In this document: piece after piece, positions 44,253 through 52,661 of the stretch
Numbering within the stretch: the stretch's first letter is position 1
How the letters are laid out: each line of letters starts with the position of its first letter
From: Chryseobacterium soli
GTDB lineage: Bacteria; Bacteroidota; Bacteroidia; Flavobacteriales; Weeksellaceae
Length of the DNA: 64,000 nucleotides
Direction of reading: 5' to 3'
Assembly: GCF_000737705.1 (NCBI RefSeq)
Contig: NZ_JPRH01000001.1
Span: 310,001-374,000 of the forward strand
Notes under the pieces: generated by a model
Seen by the model: only the letters and a program-made list of their open reading frames with translations
Told to the model about the DNA's origin: nothing
Database searches by the model: none
Made by a program: the position numbers and the translations under genes

Positions 44253-45584
44253 ATGTATAGTTTTTCACCAAAATTAAAATCAACTTCTATAATACTTCTT
44301 GTTGTAGGTTTAGTTCTATTTGGTATCGGCTTCTTTTTAAATAAAGGAATCAGTACTGAGAAAATAGAACAGATGATGGAAGCTGTTCATGCTTCAGGTC
44401 ATACAGCGCCTACACATTCAAGTGAAATGATAGGACCTCAGGATCATGCAGCTCATTTAGAGCATGCTGAACTTCAGATTCATAATCAGCCTTTAGCATC
44501 ATTGCACTTTGTGGCTGTCTTTTTCTTTGGAGTAAGTTGTGCTGTACTGTTTTTTTACTGTATTCAGCACGCAGCTCACGCAGGTTGGCCAATCATTATT
44601 ACAAGAGTAATGGAAGCTATCGCTTCTTACATTCCATACGGAGGAGCAATCCTGGTTATCATGATGATATTGAATATCACTCATAATGGCCACTTATTCC
44701 ACTGGATGGATCCCGAATTGACCAATCCTGAATCTGCACATTTCGATGTGATCTTATTTGAAAAGAAAAGATTCCTGAACATTCCTTTCTATGCAATTAG
44801 AACGATTATCTACGTAGTAGGTGCTTCTTTCTTTGCCTGGAAATTAAAAGCTCAGTCTAAAAAAGTAGACGAAACAAAATCAAGAATAGACTATCAAATG
44901 CTTTACAGATGGGCTGTTGGATATATTGCATTCTTCGGATTTGCATCTGCAGCTTGGGCGTGGGACTGGTTGATGTCTATTGACCCTCACTGGTATTCTA
45001 CAATGTATATCTGGTATTCAATGGTAAGTTGTTTATCAAGTGGTATTGCAGTAATCATCCTATTGAGTGTATACCTTAAGAAAAACGGATTCCTTCCTCA
45101 GTTCAATGATAACCACTTACACGATTTAGGAGTATTCCTTTTCGCTACAAGTATGCTTTGGACATATACATGGTTTGCACAGTTTATGTTATACTGGTAT
45201 GCTAACGTACCGGAAGAGGTAAACTACTTCTTTGGAAGATTCCAGCATTATGGTACTACTTTCTTACCCATGTTGATCATCAACTTCCTATTACCATTAT
45301 TGGTATTGGTAAGCAGCAGCATCAAGAGAAACTACAAAGTGGTAACAACAATGGCAGTAGTGGTTATCTTAGGTCACCTTTTAGATTACTTCAACATGGT
45401 AATGCCGGGAACGGTAGGACCTTACTGGAACACTCCTGAAGTATTCTTATTAATTTTAGGTGCTGTTTTATTCGTAGCAGGATTGTTTATGTTTACTGTA
45501 TTAACAGCTTTATCTAAATTAAAGTTGATCCCTACAGGAAACCCTTACCTACATGAATCTGAAATTTATGAGTATCCTTTCTAA
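44253..45584 (+). CDS. actF: Alternative complex III subunit ActF, second NrfD-like membrane subunit
   Basis: 443 residues with about ten transmembrane helices, related to ActC by fold. Between helices 1 and 2 is a His-rich segment (HASGHTAPTHSSE, then HAAHLEHAELQIH, about 44-76). Conserved ACIII features are WAWDWLMSIDPHWYSTMY near 233 and PYWNTPEVFLL near the end. Last gene of the operon; a strong terminator follows, so no cytochrome oxidase genes are joined to it here. Confidence 0.93.
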   Translation: MYSFSPKLKSTSIILLVVGLVLFGIGFFLNKGISTEKIEQMMEAVHASGHTAPTHSSEMIGPQDHAAHLEHAELQIHNQPLASLHFVAVFFFGVSCAVLFFYCIQHAAHAGWPIIITRVMEAIASYIPYGGAILVIMMILNITHNGHLFHWMDPELTNPESAHFDVILFEKKRFLNIPFYAIRTIIYVVGASFFAWKLKAQSKKVDETKSRIDYQMLYRWAVGYIAFFGFASAAWAWDWLMSIDPHWYSTMYIWYSMVSCLSSGIAVIILLSVYLKKNGFLPQFNDNHLHDLGVFLFATSMLWTYTWFAQFMLYWYANVPEEVNYFFGRFQHYGTTFLPMLIINFLLPLLVLVSSSIKRNYKVVTTMAVVVILGHLLDYFNMVMPGTVGPYWNTPEVFLLILGAVLFVAGLFMFTVLTALSKLKLIPTGNPYLHESEIYEYPF

Positions 45585-45608
45585 GAAGGACTCCTAACAG
45601 AAATAAAT

Positions 45609-45640
45609 AAAAAGACCGGTCTTTACGACTGGTCTTTTTT
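45609..45640 (+). terminator. Terminator of the act operon
   Basis: Arms 45609-45621 and 45627-45639 pair over 13 bp with one wobble, 5-nt loop, ending in a T-run. Confidence 0.9.
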
Positions 45641-45740
45641 GTTTTAAGACATTCCTCTTTAAAATAATTGAAATTCATATTCCCAAATATAAAACTTGTA
45701 AACTGATCGGTATTGCAAGTTTTACTTCGGGAGCTAATAA

Positions 45741-45779
45741 AAAAGATCCGGAGAAAATATTTTCTTCTCCGGATCTTTT
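45741..45779. terminator. Terminator of the glycosyltransferase-like gene
   Basis: Perfect 15-bp stem, arms 45741-45755 and 45765-45779, 9-nt loop, A-rich on the left so it also reads as a terminator leftward, 30 nt past the stop of the next gene. Confidence 0.88.
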
Positions 45780-45809
45780 ATTGTTATAGAGAGCATCAAA
45801 TAAAGCTAT

Positions 45810-46886
45810 TTAACGCAGGAATTTCACACTGCGGTGTTCAGCCTGTAAATAAACCATTTCTTTATTTTTAATGCTGTTATTCAGATGTTCTATGACACTT
45901 TCCGGTGTAAGGTTATCCTGAAAATATTGTAACACATTTCTTCTCAATTCGGCAATTTCCAGTTCGGGCATTTCAAAAATATCTTGTAATATAACATTCA
46001 AATGTTCCAAATCATCAAAAATGATCGAATTAACCCTATCCGTAAGATTCGGATACATTACATCCGAATATTCTTTCTGAATCAATGGAATTGTTCCTAC
46101 AGACATTGCTTCAATTACATTATGGCACAAAGGCATTACCACTCCCGGACAGCACAAGTAAAAATTAAAATGAGATAAAGTTTCTCTTACGTCTTCCATC
46201 GGAAGTTCAAAATGTTCTTTAATAGCAAAAGCATATTTTCTCTCTAAGCTCCCCTCTTCTATTTTTTTCAGCATATCGGGCTTTCCGGCAAATGCTAAAA
46301 ATTCCGGTTTACTTTCAAAATAACTTAGAAGTTCAGTTCTTGGCACCACCGAAAATTCTGTTCTCTTGATGTCAAGGTAAGCCTGAGAATCAAAATTACC
46401 ATAGCAAAAAATTGAATTGATTCTTTTTTTGTTGAGATCAACTTTATAATTCCAGATTCCATGATGATACATAAGGGGATGAAAGCTCATCGGAACATGA
46501 TAAACCCCTGTTGTATTATTTCCCTTTTCAAAATAACTGGAAAAATAGTCCGGGCTGAACATCTCATCTGTTATTTCAATATAGCTTTCAGGCTTATATT
46601 TTTTATTAACGATTAAGAAATTATCTTCCCTTATAATTAAACTAAGATATTTTTCTTTATTACGGATGTTCCTAAATGTGGCAAAGTCCATTGGGTAATA
46701 AACATTATAACCAGAAAGTTTATAAAATTTCAGGAGCAGGTAAAAAAAACGGTGATAAACGGTGTGATGCTTAATACTCACTAATACCGCTTTGGGAGTA
46801 TTTTCAGGGGTGTTCTTTTTAATTTTCTCAAAAGCCAATCTATCTTTTATAAGTCGGTTTACCTGATCAAATCTTTTCTTAATCAT
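45810..46886 (-). CDS. Putative glycosyltransferase, exostosin/GT4-like
   Basis: 358 residues, no signal peptide or membrane segment. I do not recognise a named family. The C-terminal half has the layout of a GT-B nucleotide-sugar domain: FYLCCPGVVMPLCHNVIEAMSVGTIPLIQ, in which HNVIEAMSVGTIP resembles the E-x7-E/EAM-GxP donor-site motif of GT4 and exostosin-like enzymes, then RVNSIIFDDLEHL. A role in surface polysaccharide or glycan synthesis fits the DUF1792-type gene that follows it upstream on the same strand, 153 nt away. Moderate confidence in class, low in substrate. Confidence 0.65.
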   Translation of the reverse strand: MIKKRFDQVNRLIKDRLAFEKIKKNTPENTPKAVLVSIKHHTVYHRFFYLLLKFYKLSGYNVYYPMDFATFRNIRNKEKYLSLIIREDNFLIVNKKYKPESYIEITDEMFSPDYFSSYFEKGNNTTGVYHVPMSFHPLMYHHGIWNYKVDLNKKRINSIFCYGNFDSQAYLDIKRTEFSVVPRTELLSYFESKPEFLAFAGKPDMLKKIEEGSLERKYAFAIKEHFELPMEDVRETLSHFNFYLCCPGVVMPLCHNVIEAMSVGTIPLIQKEYSDVMYPNLTDRVNSIIFDDLEHLNVILQDIFEMPELEIAELRRNVLQYFQDNLTPESVIEHLNNSIKNKEMVYLQAEHRSVKFLR

Positions 46887-47039
46887 TGTGTGTGTACATT
46901 TAAAACAAATATAACATTTATTTCAGAAACGTGTATTACAGGGATATACTAGCCTTTCAAATCATCCAACATTCATAATGAAAGACGCTCAAAAATATAA
47001 GATTGAACTTTTCGGTCACAAGAATTTTCAGATCACGAG

Positions 47040-47924
47040 TTACATTGTCTTTATGATGGATTTTTCATATTTCAATCTCTCGTTTGTTGGTATTTCAAGG
47101 TTGAGCTGTTCTGTGGCTTCATTCACCAGCCTTCCTTCAACCGGTATTTTTTCCTGTGCATTTTGCAGGTACCACATATATTCCAAATCTACGTGCCCAG
47201 TATCTATTGTCCAGATATTTTCTTTTGCCAGATCAAAAGCCATTACTGTCGCTGTAGGACCTAATGCAAGAAGAACCAATTTATTTCTTCCATGGGTTTT
47301 AATTTCAGAAAGAATTTCATGATAGGCAGAAAAAGCATCTTTCGTGGGGCAAAGTATTCTTTTCAATGATTTTACTCCATCAAAAAGATCATTTCCAACG
47401 CCTAAACGAGAATATGCTCCTTCCACAATTAGAACATCCTGATCTTCCCAAATTTTTTTAAACTTCTTCAGGATATTCGGAATATGCTTTTTTGTTTCGT
47501 AATCTAAATAAAAACGGGTGATAAAAGCATTGGAATATTTTTTTTCAGGTTTAAGATGCTGCGAGATCTGAACTCCTACCGTGTTGATGTAATTCAGCCA
47601 CCAAAATTTTACCCGCCAATTGAGATTATTTTTCAAAGAGAAAGTTTCGGGAATGGCAATAAGATGATTGGGTAAATTGGAGGCCAAAACTTCTCTAAGC
47701 CTCTCCGTTAATTCAATACTCCCATTTTGAAAGCCAATACCAGAAGTATTCAGTACTAAACGAAACTCTCCATCTCCAAACCTGCTGATATTTTTTTTAT
47801 GAGTTATAATTTCATCCAGCGTTTCTGCCAGCGTTTCCACTTTATAGAATGGAAAATTTTTTCTCAACTTTCTTGTGTTGAAAAAAAAACGGTAATAATG
47901 GTATCTTTTTGTTAAGCTATTCAT
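47040..47924 (-). CDS. GT-D fold glycosyltransferase (DUF1792/SP_1767 type)
   Basis: 294 residues, cytoplasmic. The motif ISRFGDGEFRLVL at about 43-55 is the DUF1792 hallmark; the D-G-E triad binds metal and UDP-sugar in the characterised streptococcal enzyme DGT1. Other family blocks are VLIVEGAYSRLGVGNDLFDGVKSLKRILCP near 170-200, LVLLALGPTATVMAFDLA and WTIDTGHVDLEY. Those enzymes extend glycans on adhesins; here the acceptor is unknown. The partner gene at 45.8 kb is also glycosyltransferase-like, suggesting a two-gene glycan locus. The ATG at 47924 is the only sensible start. Confidence 0.85.
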   Translation of the reverse strand: MNSLTKRYHYYRFFFNTRKLRKNFPFYKVETLAETLDEIITHKKNISRFGDGEFRLVLNTSGIGFQNGSIELTERLREVLASNLPNHLIAIPETFSLKNNLNWRVKFWWLNYINTVGVQISQHLKPEKKYSNAFITRFYLDYETKKHIPNILKKFKKIWEDQDVLIVEGAYSRLGVGNDLFDGVKSLKRILCPTKDAFSAYHEILSEIKTHGRNKLVLLALGPTATVMAFDLAKENIWTIDTGHVDLEYMWYLQNAQEKIPVEGRLVNEATEQLNLEIPTNERLKYEKSIIKTM

Positions 47925-48048
47925 CAGAATCTAAAAATTAAGAAAAAAGCAAAAGACTTAAGCTTTTCCTTTAAAATATACCCCTAAATTAGGAACGGGT
48001 AAAAATACAATATTTTTCTAAGTGCATGAAAAAAAGGAGAAAACATCT

Positions 48049-48056
48049 ATATTTGT
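48049..48056 (+). promoter_or_regulatory. -7 box TATATTTG upstream of the 48.2 kb gene
   Basis: Exact TAnnTTTG match but 130 nt before the ATG at 48187, which would imply a long leader. No -33 element. Weak. Confidence 0.3.
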
Positions 48057-48186
48057 CTCGTTTAAGGATTAAATAACCCGTTTTTTTATGGGTAGAATTG
48101 AATATTGAAAAAACTTTCAGGCAACCATTTCAAATTTCATGCGTCTTATAAATAAACCTGATTTTTAATACCTCTTACCATATACC

Positions 48187-49209
48187 ATGAAAAAGAATCA
48201 TCTGTTTTATCTTCTGTTTATTTTGCTGTTCAATCTTGCTGGCGCGCAAACCATTACTTTTATTTCAGATAAAAGTTCCAACCCATTACCCAAGGTTTCT
48301 GTTTTCGGAAAAGATGGAAATATTCTGGCGTATTCTGATATCGATGGAAAAATTGATAAAAAATCCTTGAGCCCGGAGCAGGAAAAATTTAAAATTGTCT
48401 ATGATAACTTTCCGGTAGCTACCTTATCCTATTCTGACTTTGATAAGGATATCATCCGACTGAATGATCAGGTAAACGAAATTGAAACGATTGTCATTAA
48501 AAATACCAAACCGGCAAAATACATCTTTATTAAAGGAAATTTCAATTCTTACGTAACCGTAAATAAAAGGTTAAACTGCTATGCAGACGGAATTGTAACT
48601 TATATTTTCGATAATAAAACGAAGAAGCTGAAAAGCACCAACGTTGAGCAGTACAGAGTCTATCGTCTGGATGATCCAAAAAGCGAAAAAAAACAGACCG
48701 CTTCATGGGATTATGCGTCTTCCTTATCCGTTCCTGAAATGAAAAACGTGGGAAATTTGGAAGAATACAAAAAGAAAAACACCAAAGTGAAGGAATTAAA
48801 AGGGGAACGAAAGGACGAAATAGAAATTACAGGGGAATTTCTTCAGCAAAAAGAATTTGCATTTCTGGGATTCCGGTTTTTTGATCTGAAAGGAATCATC
48901 AATATAGCATTTGAAAAAGACTCCAAGAAAACACTGAAAGACCTGATGGAATATAACGAGATTGATTTCCTCAAACTGAAACACAAATCTGAAGAAAATT
49001 ACAATCAGTTAATGGCGTACAGTAACTTCTACTCTACTGAGTTAGGTTTTATCAATGAAAATGACCTTGAAAAGGTAAAATTCAAAAAAGAAAGCAGCAG
49101 CTACACTTCAAAATTCTGGGAAAACCCTTCATTTCCCAATATGCAGCTCGTTTTCAGCTCATTCTTTAAAGATGATTTAAAAGAACAGGAAAATAAACCC
49201 CAAAATTAA
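48187..49209 (+). CDS. Secreted protein of unknown function
   Basis: 340 residues with a signal peptide (MKKNHLFYLLFILLFNLAGAQ). Residues 22-90 look like a carboxypeptidase-regulatory-like beta sandwich (SDKSSNPLPKVSVFGKDGNILAYSDIDGKI), the module that begins many Bacteroidetes surface proteins, after which LNDQVNEIETIVIK is typical of the junction to the next domain. The remainder is Lys/Glu-rich with no catalytic motif I can see. No C-terminal sorting domain. Probably periplasmic or outer-membrane facing. Single gene; function unassigned. Confidence 0.75.
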   Translation: MKKNHLFYLLFILLFNLAGAQTITFISDKSSNPLPKVSVFGKDGNILAYSDIDGKIDKKSLSPEQEKFKIVYDNFPVATLSYSDFDKDIIRLNDQVNEIETIVIKNTKPAKYIFIKGNFNSYVTVNKRLNCYADGIVTYIFDNKTKKLKSTNVEQYRVYRLDDPKSEKKQTASWDYASSLSVPEMKNVGNLEEYKKKNTKVKELKGERKDEIEITGEFLQQKEFAFLGFRFFDLKGIINIAFEKDSKKTLKDLMEYNEIDFLKLKHKSEENYNQLMAYSNFYSTELGFINENDLEKVKFKKESSSYTSKFWENPSFPNMQLVFSSFFKDDLKEQENKPQN

Positions 49210-49317
49210 AATTCATCTTTTCCAATAAGCGTTCAGAAATAGACCTTAAAAACCTGCCTAATTTTAACTAAAACAGACAAAGTAAAAATAAAAACTCTTC
49301 ATTAATAAAGGTTTTAC

Positions 49318-49325
49318 TAAATTTG
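49318..49325 (+). promoter_or_regulatory. -7 box TAAATTTG for the lipoprotein-apt unit
   Basis: Exact TAnnTTTG match 17 nt before the ATG at 49342; no clear -33 TTTG. Confidence 0.5.
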
Positions 49326-49341
49326 TAGCAAACAGATAAAA

Positions 49342-50538
49342 ATGAAAAAGTTTTCTTTTCTACTAGTTTTCAGTTTGTTGCTTTTTACTGCATGCAAAAA
49401 AGACCATGTAGATGCGACAACTACTAAAACGTTACAGTCAAGTATCAACGACATGACTTCCAGTCTTACGACCATTAAACAGATTAAGTTTAATGAAGCA
49501 CTCTATATCCTTAAAACATTTGGAGTGGAAGCAGACGGCGATGTTAATGAACTGAAAGCTCTTGGCAAACTCATCGACGGAAAAAAGGTTCCCGAAATTT
49601 TAGCACTCGCAGACGAAGTGGCTCAAAAAAACGGAATAGAATGGGCAAGCACATCGCCACCGTCATTAGGAGAAATGAACATCTTTGGAGATGATAAAGC
49701 CAAAGAAAGTGATCCCAATGATGTAAAAGCTGCTTCTTTAAGCATTATCACAAGACCTACTGCCGATGACGGAAACGGAGCTACTGCCATCCAGATTATT
49801 CCTAGATTAGTAGACAATGCAGGAAATCCTATTTCATTTACCGGTGCCGGACTGGAAGCAACATTGGAGGTTTTCAGTAACGGAGTAAGAATATCTACCG
49901 CTAAAAACCTGATGCAGGATAATAACTTTAAAGGTTTTAATCTAAAATTCTCGTCTATCCTTGCTTCAAAAGTAGTGGATAATAAAATTGACATCACCGT
50001 TTCTGTAAAAACAACGGCAAAAACATTCAAAATGTCTAAAATCGGATTGGATGTAAATCCTTCTGCATTGAAAGTTCCAGCTCCTCCAAAAACGGATTCA
50101 ACTGCAATAAACCAGGATCCAAGTGCAGTTGTAGACCCTAATAATCCTACAGTTACGCCTACTACTCCAACAGATCCTAATGCCGCAACTCCTCCTCCAG
50201 CTGCACCAAAACAGCCTGTAGCAGACCCAAAAAATACAGTAAACAAGTTTTTAAGTAATGTAGGTTCTCAAAATCTTAAAGCAGCATTTGATGCATCAAG
50301 CAACCCAAGCTGGGGAAGCTATGAATCTTTTGCAAGCGCAACTTCCGGTTTTGGCTCTGTAAAAAATGTAAGTGTAAAAAACATTTCATCCAACGCATCC
50401 AATAACACAAGCGCAAGCGTTAATGCTACCTACGATGTTACCGATAAAAGCGGAAAAACAACTTCTCTGAAAGTAACTTTCGGACTTAAAAATGTAAACG
50501 GAGACTGGAAAATTTCCAGTTATAAAATAAACCCATAA
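49342..50538 (+). CDS. Lipoprotein of unknown function with Pro/Thr linker
   Basis: 398 residues, lipoprotein signal (MKKFSFLLVFSLLLFTAC, Cys18). Three parts are visible: a helical domain (about 25-115) starting SSINDMTSSLTTIKQIKFNEAL, a beta-rich middle (about 130-240), and, after a Pro/Thr/Asp linker (about 245-295), a C-terminal domain of about 100 residues (NTVNKFLSNVGSQNLKAAFDAS ... GDWKISSYKINP) with the layout of a small NTF2-like/DUF4878-type fold. I recognise no specific family. Its stop overlaps the apt start (TAATG), so it is co-translated with a purine salvage gene without evident reason. Confidence 0.75.
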   Translation: MKKFSFLLVFSLLLFTACKKDHVDATTTKTLQSSINDMTSSLTTIKQIKFNEALYILKTFGVEADGDVNELKALGKLIDGKKVPEILALADEVAQKNGIEWASTSPPSLGEMNIFGDDKAKESDPNDVKAASLSIITRPTADDGNGATAIQIIPRLVDNAGNPISFTGAGLEATLEVFSNGVRISTAKNLMQDNNFKGFNLKFSSILASKVVDNKIDITVSVKTTAKTFKMSKIGLDVNPSALKVPAPPKTDSTAINQDPSAVVDPNNPTVTPTTPTDPNAATPPPAAPKQPVADPKNTVNKFLSNVGSQNLKAAFDASSNPSWGSYESFASATSGFGSVKNVSVKNISSNASNNTSASVNATYDVTDKSGKTTSLKVTFGLKNVNGDWKISSYKINP

Positions 50539-51074
50539 TGGCGTCACAAGAACTCATCAGAAAATTAGAGGAAACCATTGAAAATGTTCCGGATTTTCCA
50601 ATCCCGGGGATACAGTTCAAAGATATCTCTCCTATTTTTTTGAATCCTAAACTTTACGAAGCTGTGATCGAAGACCTGGTCGCTTTCAGTAAAGGAAAAG
50701 TAGATGCTGTCTGTGGTATAGAAAGCCGCGGGTACCTTTTTGGTATTGCCATTGCAGTTGCATTAGAAGTTCCTTTCATCTTAATCAGGAAAAAAGGAAA
50801 ACTTCCACCAGCTACCGTTTCAGAAAAATATGACCTGGAATATGGAAGTGCAGAAATAGAGACACGCGAAGGACAGATCAAAAAAGGACAGCGGGTATTA
50901 ATTCATGACGATCTGCTGGCAACAGGAGGAACGACAGAAGCAGCCGCAAAACTTGTCGAAAAACAAGGTGCAAAAGTGGCTCAGTTCAGCTTCCTGATTG
51001 GCTTAACAGATCTCAAAGGAGATGAAAAGCTTAAAAAATTCGATGCTGAAATCTACCATATCCTGAATTATTAA
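50538..51074 (+). CDS. apt: Adenine phosphoribosyltransferase
   Basis: Salvages adenine to AMP with PRPP. 178 residues, typical. DFPIPGIQFKDISPIF at the N-terminus, GIESRGYLFG for adenine binding, and the PRPP loop VLIHDDLLATGGTTEAA are all intact. It starts 1 nt inside the stop of the preceding lipoprotein gene. No terminator hairpin is obvious after it; the next gene has its own promoter. Confidence 0.96.
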   Translation: MASQELIRKLEETIENVPDFPIPGIQFKDISPIFLNPKLYEAVIEDLVAFSKGKVDAVCGIESRGYLFGIAIAVALEVPFILIRKKGKLPPATVSEKYDLEYGSAEIETREGQIKKGQRVLIHDDLLATGGTTEAAAKLVEKQGAKVAQFSFLIGLTDLKGDEKLKKFDAEIYHILNY

Positions 51075-51159
51075 CAATACATGCAGGTCCTGTCAAAGTA
51101 TTTTCACGGATAAACAATTTATAATTCACAAGATTTACGCAATAATACTCGCAAAGTAT

Positions 51160-51190
51160 TTTGTAAATCATTCAGAAACAATTAAATTTG
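51160..51190 (+). promoter_or_regulatory. Promoter of the TPR-ribH pair
   Basis: TTTG (51160-51163), 19-nt spacer, TAAATTTG (51183-51190): both Bacteroidetes elements at good spacing, 22 nt before the ATG at 51212. Confidence 0.65.
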
Positions 51191-51211
51191 CAATTCAATT
51201 TTTAAGAATTT

Positions 51212-51919
51212 ATGGCAAAATTGGGAAAGAATGCTCAAAACGAGCAAGAAGGTAAAGAAACGGTTGAGTTCTTTAAAGACCTTGATAGAGAGGCTTTAAA
51301 CACTGAGAGATTTCTTGAAAAATATTCAAAACCTCTAAGTATTGCATTTGGAGTTTTGGTGTTGGGTGTTTTAGGTTTCTTTGCTTACAAACAATTCGTT
51401 GTAGCGCCTAAAAACATTGAAGCTGTAAAAAGTTTCCTTGCTGCACAAAAAAATCTTGCCGAAGGGAAAGATAAAGAAGCATTGGGAGGAAAATCTGCTG
51501 CAAATCCAGGTTTTATAGGAACCTATAACGAATACTCTAATACCAATGTAGGTAAACTGTCTGCTTATAATGCGGGTATACTGAAATTTAAAGAAGGAAA
51601 ATACCAGGAAGCGTATGATCTTCTTGATAAGTTTTCGTCTGACAACAAAACATTGATGGCAATGAAATATGGCGCAATGGCAGATGCTCAGTCAGGTCTT
51701 AACAAAAATGATGAAGCCTTATCATTGTTAGACAAAGCATCTTCTGCATCTGATGATCCTTACACCACTTACTATTTTACAAGAAAAGCAGGTATTGTAG
51801 CTTTAGGATTAAAAAAGAATGCTGACGCTAAAAAATACTTCTCTGTAATTGACGAGAAATATCAGGACTACGACAACGGAATGTCTGATTCTTATATTGA
51901 AATGACTAAATATTACTAA
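51212..51919 (+). CDS. Membrane-anchored tetratricopeptide protein (YfgM-like)
   Basis: 235 residues: charged cytoplasmic start, one transmembrane helix at about 43-64, then a periplasmic region with helical repeats (SAYNAGILKFKEGKYQEAYDLLDKF, KYGAMADAQSGLNKNDEALSLLDKA, RKAGIVALGLKKNADAKKYF) fitting three TPRs. The topology matches YfgM/TPR_21 proteins, which assist envelope protein folding. Four nt before ribH, an arrangement I recall from other flavobacteria. Partner unknown. Confidence 0.85.
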   Translation: MAKLGKNAQNEQEGKETVEFFKDLDREALNTERFLEKYSKPLSIAFGVLVLGVLGFFAYKQFVVAPKNIEAVKSFLAAQKNLAEGKDKEALGGKSAANPGFIGTYNEYSNTNVGKLSAYNAGILKFKEGKYQEAYDLLDKFSSDNKTLMAMKYGAMADAQSGLNKNDEALSLLDKASSASDDPYTTYYFTRKAGIVALGLKKNADAKKYFSVIDEKYQDYDNGMSDSYIEMTKYY

Positions 51920-51922
51920 AAA

Positions 51923-52441
51923 ATGGCAACAGTTAATCTTTCCGATTACAAGCCACTTCATATAACCAATGCCGAAGATTTTTCTATCGGCATTGTTTTT
52001 TCTGAGTGGAATGATTTTGTAACGTACAATCTTCGTGATGCAGCCTTGGAAATCCTTGAGAAAGAAGGCGTAAAATCTGAAAATATAAAACTTTTTCCGG
52101 TGCCGGGAGCTTTTGAACTCAACTATGCGAGTATGCAGCTTTGCAAGGAAAGAAAATATGACGCTGTCATTGCAATAGGATGTGTTATCAGAGGGGAAAC
52201 TCCACATTTTGATTTCGTATGTTCTGCAGTAGCACAGGGAATCAAAGATTGCAATATTCTGACCGATACTCCTACCATTTTCTGTGTTTTAACAGATGAT
52301 ACTAAAGAACAGTCTATAGCGAGAAGTGGCGGCGATTTAGGAAATAAAGGAGTAGAAGCTGCCGTAACGGCTTTACATATGATTAATTTTAAAAAGAATT
52401 TATCCGAGAAGAAAGGCAATATCGGCTTCGGACATTCTTAA
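51923..52441 (+). CDS. ribH: 6,7-dimethyl-8-ribityllumazine synthase
   Basis: Penultimate step of riboflavin synthesis. 172 residues; family blocks are FSEWNDFVTYNL (the usual FN motif region), PVPGAFELNYA, AIGCVIRGETPHFDFVC with the catalytic His, and FCVLTDDTKEQSIARSG. It probably forms a cytoplasmic pentamer or icosahedral shell. Other rib genes are not in the window. Followed by a terminator. Confidence 0.96.
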   Translation: MATVNLSDYKPLHITNAEDFSIGIVFSEWNDFVTYNLRDAALEILEKEGVKSENIKLFPVPGAFELNYASMQLCKERKYDAVIAIGCVIRGETPHFDFVCSAVAQGIKDCNILTDTPTIFCVLTDDTKEQSIARSGGDLGNKGVEAAVTALHMINFKKNLSEKKGNIGFGHS

Positions 52442-52464
52442 TAATTTATTTATTGATACCATAC

Positions 52465-52491
52465 AGGACTATTTTTAAATAGTCCTTTTTT
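52465..52491 (+). terminator. Terminator after ribH
   Basis: AGGACTATTT (52465-52474) with AAATAGTCCT (52477-52486), perfect 10-bp stem, then a T-run. Confidence 0.9.
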
Positions 52492-52605
52492 ATTTTGTAT
52501 ACCCTCTATACTTTATATATTGGAATTCTTTCAACCCTATTAAAAACCCTAAACGAATATTAATTCTGTCATAAAATTTCCTTCAGGCAGCAGGTTTACA
52601 TTTTT

Positions 52606-52639
52606 TTTGTTAAAAAATAGCACACAAAAACTATCTTTG
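52606..52639 (+). promoter_or_regulatory. Promoter of the LtaS-like gene
   Basis: TTTG (52606-52609), 22-nt spacer, TATCTTTG (52632-52639), 23 nt before the ATG at 52662. Confidence 0.55.
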
Positions 52640-52661
52640 TGAAAGTTAATATACCATCCAG

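Noticed and set aside
46978..47322. 114-codon plus-strand frame over the DUF1792 gene end
   Set aside because: Mostly antisense to the conserved glycosyltransferase; no signal or motif.
48028..48078. 16-codon frame ATGAAAAAAAGG... in the 48 kb intergenic region
   Set aside because: Too short, no leader motif, and it overlaps the possible -7 box at 48049.
49623..50246. 207-codon open frame on the minus strand
   Set aside because: Mirror of the lipoprotein coding sequence; low-complexity Gly/Val translation from the Pro/Thr linker.
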